A stretch of 10,109 nucleotides of DNA from an uncultured Opitutia bacterium (GTDB lineage Bacteria; Verrucomicrobiota; Verrucomicrobiia; Opitutales; UBA953), in NCBI GenBank assembly GCA_937875975.1, contig CALEEU010000135.1, forward strand, positions 1 through 10,109, given 5' to 3'. The notes below the pieces were generated by a model. It searched no databases. It saw only the letters and a list, made by a program, of their open reading frames with translations, and was not told the DNA's origin. How positions within the stretch are numbered: the first letter of the stretch is position 1; the number at the start of each line of letters is the position of its first letter. The translations under genes were made by a program, and so were the position numbers. Positions 1 to 4,723 of the stretch are shown here, one piece after another.

Positions 1-14
1 CGTTCCTTCCTAGT

Positions 15-98
15 CTTTCCCAGGGGAGTCCGTGACCGGACTGAGATGAGGCTTGGCCTCGAACCCTCGTACCTGATGCGCCTCGGCGCCGTAGGAAG
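15..98 (+). promoter_or_regulatory. TPP (thiamine pyrophosphate) riboswitch, THI element
   Basis: The aptamer that senses thiamine pyrophosphate lies directly upstream of thiC, its classic target. The conserved elements occur in order. The P1 5' strand CTTTCC (15-20) pairs with GGAAG (94-98). P2 is AGGG (22-25) with CCCT (64-67). P3 is AGTCC (27-31) with GGACT (38-42). The pyrimidine-sensing motif CTGAGA is at 41-46. An optional P3a hairpin is formed by GAGGC (48-52) and GCCTC (56-60) with a 3-nt loop. The pyrophosphate-sensing motif ACCTGAT is at 71-77. P5 is GCGC (78-81) with GCGC (86-89) around a tetraloop, and it is followed by the conserved CGTAGGA. All helices were paired by eye. High TPP is expected to lower thiC expression. 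The promoter probably lies left of the window. Confidence 0.95.
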
Positions 99-207
99 CG
101 GATTGTGCAGCCCATAACATCCCCGTTTCCGTGAACCTTTCAGGTCCGCGCGGATAGTCTTTCCTCCGGCCAACCCATCCTCTTTCCCACCCATCATCCC
201 TTCTTCC
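99..207 (+). promoter_or_regulatory. thiC leader and riboswitch expression platform; G-free, no Shine-Dalgarno
   Basis: The stretch between aptamer and thiC has no hairpin followed by a T-run, so no intrinsic terminator is visible. It has no purine-rich Shine-Dalgarno sequence before the ATG either. The decamer TAGTCTTTCC at 155-164 exactly repeats 11-20, which contains the P1 5' strand, so it could compete for the P1 3' strand. Positions 170-207 are 38 nt without a single G and rich in C and T, the composition expected of an unstructured ribosome entry region or a Rho loading site. A short dyad (ACCT, 3-nt loop, AGGT) lies near 135-145. The switching mechanism is an inference. Confidence 0.5.
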
Positions 208-2094
208 ATGGTCTCCGACAACAAGCCCACCAACTTCCCGAACTCGACGCGTGTTTACGTGCCGGGCTCGCGCCCTGACATCCTCGTGCCGATGCGCGAG
301 GTGAAGCTGGCCGATACCTCCCGCCCCGATGGCGCGAAGTCACCCAATGAGCCGGTCCGTATCTACGATACGTCGGGTCCCTGGGGCGATCCGGCCTTCC
401 ATGGCGACGTCGAGCAGGGCCTGCCCGCCATCCGTGCGGCCTGGATTCTTGAACGCGCTGACGTCGAAGCCGTCGCGGGTCGCGAACTGAAGCCGGAAGA
501 CGATGGTTACCTTTCCTGGAAGCACGCCGAGACCGCCCAGCGCGCGACCTCCCGCAATCGCCTCGTCCAGTTCGACCGTGCCGATCGTAAGGTCTATAAG
601 GGTAAGCCCGGCCAGCGTCCGACCCAGCTCGCCTATGCTAAGCAGGGCATCATCACGCCGGAGATGGAGTATATCGCGATCCGCGAGAACATGCGCCTCG
701 CGACCGCTCAGCCGGAATCGACCCGTCGCCATGACCTGACCTTCCAGCACAAGGGTGAGTCCTTCGGCGCCGCCATCCCGAAAGTCATCACTCCCGAGTT
801 CGTTCGTTCCGAAGTCGCCCGCGGTCGCGCCATCATTCCGGCCAACATCAATCACCCTGAACTCGAGCCGATGATCATCGGTCGCAACTTCCTGGTGAAG
901 ATCAATACCAACATCGGTAACTCCGCCGTGGCCTCGTCCATCGAGGAGGAAGTCGAGAAGATGCGCTGGTCCATCAAGTGGGGAGGCGATACGCTCATGG
1001 ATCTTTCCACGGGTAAGAACATCCACCAGACCCGCGAGTGGATCCTTCGTAACTGTCCCGTGCCGGTCGGCACCGTACCGATCTACCAGGCCCTCGAGAA
1101 GGTCAACGGTCGCGCCGAAGACCTCACCTGGGAGATCTTCCGCGACACCCTCATCGAACAGGCCGAGCAGGGCGTCGATTACTTCACGATCCACGCCGGC
1201 GTCCGCTTGGCCTACATCCCGATGACCGCCCGTCGCGTCACCGGTATCGTCTCCCGCGGTGGCTCGATCATGGCCAAGTGGTGCCTCTCGCACCACAAGG
1301 AGAACTTCCTCTACACCCATTGGGACGACATCTGCGACATCATGGCCGCCTATGACGTCAGCTTCTCGATCGGCGACGGCCTCCGTCCCGGCTCGATCGC
1401 CGACGCCAACGACGACGCCCAATTCGCCGAACTGAAGACCCAGGGTGAGCTGACTACGCGCGCTTGGGACCGTGGCGTGCAGGTGATGAACGAAGGCCCT
1501 GGCCACGTGCCGATGCACATGATCAAGGAGAACATGGATAAGCAGCTCGAGTGGTGCCACGAGGCGCCGTTCTACACGCTCGGACCCCTCACGACCGACA
1601 TCGCCCCGGGCTACGACCACATCACGTCCGCCATCGGCGCCGCGATGATCGGCTGGTACGGCACCGCGATGCTCTGCTACGTCACCCCGAAGGAACACCT
1701 CGGCCTGCCGAACAAAAACGACGTCCGTGAAGGCGTCATCGCCTACAAGATCGCTGCCCACGCCGCCGACCTCGCCAAGGGCCACCCCGCCGCGCAGATC
1801 CGCGACAACGCGCTCTCCAAGGCCCGTTTCGAGTTCCGCTGGCCCGACCAGTTCGCCTTGGCCCTCGATCCCGAGCGCGCCCAGGAATACCACGACGAGA
1901 CCTTGCCGCAGGAATCCGCCAAGACCGCGCACTTCTGTTCCATGTGCGGACCGAACTTCTGCTCCATGCGCATCTCTGACGACATCCGTAAGTTCGCCGA
2001 CGCCCAGGGTGTCTCCGAAGCCGAGGCACTCGCCAAGGGCATGGAAGAGAAGTCCAAGGAATTCCGCGAAAAGGGCGGGGAGATTTATCAGTAA
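208..2094 (+). CDS. thiC: Phosphomethylpyrimidine synthase ThiC
   Basis: ThiC converts 5-aminoimidazole ribotide into 4-amino-5-hydroxymethyl-2-methylpyrimidine phosphate (EC 4.1.99.17), the pyrimidine half of thiamine. It is a cytoplasmic, iron-sulfur, SAM-dependent radical enzyme. The 628-residue product is full length for the long bacterial form with its N-terminal extension. Typical conserved blocks are present: GDGLRPGSIADANDDAQ from about residue 389 and NEGPGHVPMH at about 428-438. The C-terminal cluster motif CSMCGPNFC has cysteines at 577, 580 and 585, the CX2CX4C pattern that holds the 4Fe-4S cluster. The ATG at 208 gives a typical ThiC N-terminus; no Shine-Dalgarno sequence supports it, and the leader is pyrimidine-rich. 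Expression should be repressed by TPP through the upstream riboswitch. No other thi gene is visible, so thiC is probably monocistronic. Confidence 0.97.
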   Translation: MVSDNKPTNFPNSTRVYVPGSRPDILVPMREVKLADTSRPDGAKSPNEPVRIYDTSGPWGDPAFHGDVEQGLPAIRAAWILERADVEAVAGRELKPEDDGYLSWKHAETAQRATSRNRLVQFDRADRKVYKGKPGQRPTQLAYAKQGIITPEMEYIAIRENMRLATAQPESTRRHDLTFQHKGESFGAAIPKVITPEFVRSEVARGRAIIPANINHPELEPMIIGRNFLVKINTNIGNSAVASSIEEEVEKMRWSIKWGGDTLMDLSTGKNIHQTREWILRNCPVPVGTVPIYQALEKVNGRAEDLTWEIFRDTLIEQAEQGVDYFTIHAGVRLAYIPMTARRVTGIVSRGGSIMAKWCLSHHKENFLYTHWDDICDIMAAYDVSFSIGDGLRPGSIADANDDAQFAELKTQGELTTRAWDRGVQVMNEGPGHVPMHMIKENMDKQLEWCHEAPFYTLGPLTTDIAPGYDHITSAIGAAMIGWYGTAMLCYVTPKEHLGLPNKNDVREGVIAYKIAAHAADLAKGHPAAQIRDNALSKARFEFRWPDQFALALDPERAQEYHDETLPQESAKTAHFCSMCGPNFCSMRISDDIRKFADAQGVSEAEALAKGMEEKSKEFREKGGEIYQ

Positions 2095-2103
2095 TGGGTG
2101 AGG

Positions 2104-2199
2104 GCGGTGAGCGGTAAGCGGTTGGCGGTTGGGGTAAATCCCACGCCACACCTCTTGCCGTTTCCAACCGCTAACCGCCAGCCGCCAACCGCTGACCAC
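2104..2199. repeat. Facing arrays of a 7-nt GC-rich repeat (inverted heptad arrays)
   Basis: Ten bases after the thiC stop, GCGGT recurs at exactly 7-nt spacing, starting at 2104, 2111, 2118 and 2125. After a spacer of roughly 35 nt the complementary unit ACCGC (with one GCCGC and one ACCAC variant) recurs at 2167, 2174, 2181, 2188 and 2195, again with exact 7-nt spacing. The two arrays are reverse complements and could fold into an imperfect hairpin with arms of about 28-35 nt, able to slip in 7-nt steps. The loop contains a mini-dyad, GGG TAAAT CCC, near 2132-2142. No T-run follows, so it is not a standard intrinsic terminator. The right array ends at the start codon of the next gene. It resembles dispersed intergenic heptamer repeats of other bacteria; whether it is dispersed here cannot be seen from one window. 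Confidence 0.8.
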
Positions 2200-2200
2200 T

Positions 2201-3001
2201 TTGTCATCTCCTCAACAATCCGCCACCGCGTGGTACGACTCGCCGTTGTATTACGATATGGTCTATGCGGACTATACGCCGAAAGAGACGCGCTTCATCG
2301 AGGGCATCATGAAGAAGCACGGGCCGGTGCTGGATGGCCCCATGCAGGTCTTCGAGCCGGCCTGTGGGTCCGGTCGCCTACTTGAGTCGCTGTCAGCGCG
2401 CGGTCACGTCGTCCATGGCTTTGACCTGAACAAGCATCAGGTCGCCTTCGCCAAGAACCGACTCAAGGCCAAGGGGCTGAAGGGTAGGGTCTGGCGCGAT
2501 CGCTTGCAGGATTTTAGCCTCCCGAAAGGCGCCTGCTATGACGTCGCCCACTGTTTCGTCAGTACCTTCAAGTATATCGATACCGAAGCGGGTGCAGTGA
2601 GCGCGCTGCGTCGCATGGCCGCGTCGTTGCGTCCAGGAGGTCTACTTCTACTCGGCCTGCACCTGACGGATTATAAGAACACGCCGCCCGACCATGAGCG
2701 GTGGATTGGCCGCAAGCCGGGCGTTCGCGTGGTTAGTGATACTTGGTCCGCCCCTGCCGACCGGAAGGCCCGCACGGAGGCCATGCGCACCCGCATGCGC
2801 ATCACCGAGAAGGGTAAGACCCGCGTCGAAGAGACCCACTGGGATTTCCGTACGTATTCGCCTGCTGAGCTCAAGGCCCTCCTCGCCAAGGTCCCGTCGC
2901 TGCGACTGGTCGTCTGCCATGATTTCCATTACGACCTCACGTCGACCCGTAAGATCGATATGGCCTACTCGGACGTCTTGCTGGTGCTGCGGAAAGCCTG
3001 A
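2201..3001 (+). CDS. Class I SAM-dependent methyltransferase (substrate unknown)
   Basis: The 266-residue product has a Rossmann-type methyltransferase fold. Motif I is VFEPACGSGRL at residues 50-60, the glycine-rich SAM-binding loop. The acidic residue at the end of strand beta-2 is in HGFDLN (72-77). A later hydrophobic strand follows RPGG (residues 144-147, then LLLLGLHL), the usual post-motif III pattern. The N-terminal WYDSPLYYDMVY (residues 11-22) resembles the opening of small-molecule methyltransferases of this fold. The start is taken as TTG at 2201 because the next in-frame ATG lies inside that block. No Shine-Dalgarno sequence is recognisable; the repeat array occupies its place. 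The gene ends 18 bp from the convergent lexA. The substrate cannot be deduced from sequence, and there is no evident link to thiamine synthesis. Confidence 0.88.
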   Translation: MSSPQQSATAWYDSPLYYDMVYADYTPKETRFIEGIMKKHGPVLDGPMQVFEPACGSGRLLESLSARGHVVHGFDLNKHQVAFAKNRLKAKGLKGRVWRDRLQDFSLPKGACYDVAHCFVSTFKYIDTEAGAVSALRRMAASLRPGGLLLLGLHLTDYKNTPPDHERWIGRKPGVRVVSDTWSAPADRKARTEAMRTRMRITEKGKTRVEETHWDFRTYSPAELKALLAKVPSLRLVVCHDFHYDLTSTRKIDMAYSDVLLVLRKA

Positions 3002-3019
3002 GGCCTGCGTCGCGCCGCT

Positions 3020-3679
3020 TCAGATGCGCTTCATCACCGACTTCGCAATCCCCTGGATTGTGAGAGAAGTGGTGGGGATGAGGTCCGGGTAATTCTGGTT
3101 CTCGGCCTTGAGGTAGACCTTCGAGCCCTGCTTGATGAGGCGCTTAAGGGTCGTCTCGCCGTCGATCAGGGCGGCGACGATGTCACCGTGCTTCGGCGTG
3201 CCGGGTTCGATGATGACCGTATCGCCGTCGTTGATGTCGGCATCGATCATCGAATCGCCGCGCACGCGGAGAGCGAAAGCTTCGGGGGCACGACGACGGG
3301 AACTGGCGGAAATCGGAACCTGCATCGCATCGAGGACGCCGGAGGATTCGGTGTAGTCGGGGAAGCCGGCGGCAATCGAGCCGGCGAACTTCACGCTCTC
3401 GAAGGCGATGGCGTCATCGCCGGGTCCTTCGTAGCGGATGACCGTCTCGGAAGTGTCGCCGAGGACTTCGGGGACGATCTTGTAGGCGCGGGCGGCGCCA
3501 GGGATACGCTGGAGGACGCCTTTGCGCTCGAGGGCCTGGAGGTGGCCGAAGACGGCGTTGGTCGAGGCGAAGCGGAACTTGGCCTGGATGTCGCGGATGC
3601 TCGGCCAGTAGGTGTGCTCGGCGACGTGGGCCTTCATGTAGTCGAGGATGGCCCGCTGCTTCTTGGTCAGTTCTTCCAT
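3020..3679 (-). CDS. lexA: LexA SOS repressor (S24 family, self-cleaving)
   Basis: LexA represses DNA-damage genes and destroys itself when RecA filaments form. The 219-residue product has both domains. The N-terminal winged helix-turn-helix includes SIRDIQAKFRFASTNAVFGH (residues 27-46) and then ALERKG. The C-terminal S24 peptidase-like domain follows. The cleavage site is Ala104-Gly105 within IAAGFP, the catalytic serine is Ser143 in RGDSM, and the catalytic lysine is Lys179 in TTLKRL, in the expected order and spacing. The helix-turn-helix is closer to the Gram-positive type (VHGHL) than to that of E. coli. The ATG at 3679 gives the usual N-terminus (MEELTKKQ). Two LexA-box-like palindromes lie immediately upstream, implying autorepression. 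It follows the ADP-ribosylglycohydrolase gene on the same strand but has its own promoter. Confidence 0.95.
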   Translation of the reverse strand: MEELTKKQRAILDYMKAHVAEHTYWPSIRDIQAKFRFASTNAVFGHLQALERKGVLQRIPGAARAYKIVPEVLGDTSETVIRYEGPGDDAIAFESVKFAGSIAAGFPDYTESSGVLDAMQVPISASSRRRAPEAFALRVRGDSMIDADINDGDTVIIEPGTPKHGDIVAALIDGETTLKRLIKQGSKVYLKAENQNYPDLIPTTSLTIQGIAKSVMKRI

Positions 3680-3682
3680 AGT

Positions 3683-3694
3683 GAACGCATGTTC
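3683..3694 (-). promoter_or_regulatory. Putative LexA box 1 (GAAC-N4-GTTC)
   Basis: GAACGCATGTTC has two perfect 4-nt half-sites around a 4-nt spacer. It fits the Gram-positive LexA consensus GAAC-RNRY-GTTY in both orientations. It begins only 3 nt upstream of the lexA start codon and overlaps the proposed -10 element, so bound LexA would cover the transcription start. Position beside lexA is the main support; binding is inferred. Confidence 0.8.
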
Positions 3695-3717
3695 TATGAA
3701 AACTTGTTCACTGTCAA
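3691..3717 (-). promoter_or_regulatory. Putative lexA promoter
   Basis: Reading leftwards on the minus strand, a perfect -35 hexamer TTGACA (3717-3712) is followed after 15 bp by TAGAAC (3696-3691) as a candidate -10. The spacer is shorter than the usual 16-18 bp, so the -10 is less certain than the -35. Transcription would begin at about 3684, only a few bases before the ATG at 3679, so the lexA mRNA would be leaderless or nearly so. Both LexA-box-like sites overlap this promoter. Confidence 0.55.
3698..3709 (-). promoter_or_regulatory. Putative LexA box 2 (GAAC-N4-TTTC)
   Basis: On the minus strand this reads GAACAAGTTTTC, matching seven of the eight half-site bases of GAAC-N4-GTTC. It sits 15 bp (centre to centre) upstream of box 1, between the proposed -35 and -10 elements. 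A second, weaker operator is common in autoregulated lexA promoters. Confidence 0.62.
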
Positions 3718-3745
3718 GTCTTCAGCCCAAAAGGCCATATAAACC

Positions 3746-4546
3746 TCAATATCCTCCGAACTTGGCCTCGAACTCGGCCACGGTGCGCTCCATCCCGGGG
3801 TAGCAGCGGGCGGCGATGGCCAGGGACTGCTCGCGGATGGCCCTAGGCACGCCCCAGAGGGCTTGGCTGACCGAACCGGTGATAGCGGCCAGGGTGTCGG
3901 CGTCCCCCCGCACGGAGGCGGCAAAGCGGACCGCGGACTCGAAGTCGGGGGTGCCGATGGCGATGGCTAGGCATTCCGGCACGCAACCTTGGCAGGTCTC
4001 GTTATAGCTGTGGCTCTTCCGGATCTCCGCGAGGTCGGGTAGGGGGCCGTAAAAGTTTTCCGCGACGGCCCGGACGGCGGCGGGGTTGCGGGTCTTGCGC
4101 GCGGTCCAGATTGCCGCCGCCACGGCTTGGGCCCCCTTGATGCCCTCAGGGTGAGCGTGTGAAGGCCGGGCGCTCAACGTCGCGTGCTCGAGGACGCTCT
4201 CCAGGTCATCGAAGGCCCAGGCCACGGGCGAGACGCGCATGGCCGCGCCGTTGCCGAAGGAATCACGTTCCCCGGGCGCGCCGTCGTAGACCCAGCCGAG
4301 GAAGCCGCCGCCGAAGGCCGCCGACAAAGGGGCCAGTTGGCCGTTCTTCTCGTAGTAGCTGACCATGCCGACGAGCCGCGGCTTATAGTCGCGTTCGCCC
4401 CGGAGGATTGTCTCGGCGACCGCCCAGGTGAGCAGCGAGTCGTCGGTCGGGCAGGACTTCTCGGCGAAGAGAGGGAAGCCCGCGTCTTCGTTACGGCTGA
4501 ATTCGTGGACCGACCCGATGATGTCGCCGGCGATGGCTCCGAGCAT
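3746..4546 (-). CDS. ADP-ribosylglycohydrolase family protein (DraG/ARH fold)
   Basis: Members of this family remove ADP-ribose from proteins or other acceptors using a two-metal (Mg or Mn) site. The 266-residue product starts with MLGAIAGDIIGSVHE, the typical N-terminal block. It carries the metal-site motifs TDDS (residues 34-37) and GDADT (214-218), plus GNGAAMRVSP (98-107) and SHAHPEGIKGAQA (129-141). No signal peptide is visible, so it is probably cytoplasmic. The ATG at 4546 directly opens the conserved block; a weak AGG lies next to it. It reads toward lexA with a 66-bp gap that holds the lexA promoter. The substrate is unknown: the family includes enzymes acting on arginine- and serine-linked ADP-ribose, and members with other substrates. 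A DNA-damage role is only suggested by the neighbour. Confidence 0.9.
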   Translation of the reverse strand: MLGAIAGDIIGSVHEFSRNEDAGFPLFAEKSCPTDDSLLTWAVAETILRGERDYKPRLVGMVSYYEKNGQLAPLSAAFGGGFLGWVYDGAPGERDSFGNGAAMRVSPVAWAFDDLESVLEHATLSARPSHAHPEGIKGAQAVAAAIWTARKTRNPAAVRAVAENFYGPLPDLAEIRKSHSYNETCQGCVPECLAIAIGTPDFESAVRFAASVRGDADTLAAITGSVSQALWGVPRAIREQSLAIAARCYPGMERTVAEFEAKFGGY

Positions 4547-4549
4547 CCT

Positions 4550-4572
4550 GGCAAGTTGCCCGCCGGGGCGGG
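4550..4572 (-). promoter_or_regulatory. Overlapping small palindromes before the ADP-ribosylglycohydrolase start
   Basis: Two perfect short inverted repeats overlap here: GGCAA-G-TTGCC (4550-4560) and CCCGCC-GG-GGCGGG (4559-4572). They lie 3 to 26 nt upstream of the start codon at 4546, where the ribosome would bind. They could form alternative hairpins in the leader mRNA. In GC-rich DNA short GC palindromes arise easily, so function is uncertain. Confidence 0.35.
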
Positions 4573-4628
4573 GGCTTCCAGACTAATTGTCCGGTCGGTG
4601 CGTCATAGCGCCCGGCGGTCATGCGGGA

Positions 4629-4650
4629 CTTCCGTCATATCGGAAGATAT
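4629..4650. promoter_or_regulatory. Dyad in the divergent intergenic region (possible operator)
   Basis: The 177-bp region between the divergent genes (4547-4723) contains CTTCCG-TCATAT-CGGAAG, a perfect 6-bp inverted repeat with a 6-nt spacer (4629-4646). It overlaps a second dyad, ATATC-GGAA-GATAT (4637-4650). This is the most AT-rich part of the gap and lies about 75-95 bp before the heme-protein start, a plausible operator position. The rest of the gap shows no clear -35/-10 pair and no small gene. Confidence 0.35.
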
Positions 4651-4723
4651 CACGATTATCTGCGCCCGATGTTCGCCGAAGATTGCGACCAACGCCCGCT
4701 TCGCTTGTCTCATCCTCAACCCC

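Noticed and set aside
340..2199. A 619-codon open frame on the minus strand opposite thiC.
   Set aside because: It is a mirror of the GC-rich codon pattern of thiC. Its product is Val/Gly/Asp/Arg-rich with no recognisable domain, while thiC on the other strand is a full-length conserved enzyme.
2104..2199. The inverted arrays considered as an intrinsic terminator for thiC.
   Set aside because: There is no T-run after the right arm, the loop is about 35 nt, and the strict 7-nt register points to a repeat array rather than a terminator.
2104..2199. The repeats considered as a CRISPR array.
   Set aside because: Units are only 7 nt, contiguous without spacers, and occur in both orientations; no cas gene is present.
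2098..2385. A 95-codon plus-strand frame starting just after thiC.
   Set aside because: Its first part is only translation of the heptad repeat and the rest is an out-of-frame reading of the methyltransferase gene.
3188..3742. A 184-codon plus-strand open frame opposite lexA.
   Set aside because: It is antisense to a complete LexA with all catalytic residues. The product is Gly/Asp/Val-rich shadow sequence and runs through the lexA operator region.
4184..4723. In-frame upstream extension of the heme-protein gene (180 extra codons).
   Set aside because: Most of it lies antisense to the conserved ADP-ribosylglycohydrolase gene, it has no conserved motif, and it would bury the clear signal peptide that begins at ATG 4724.
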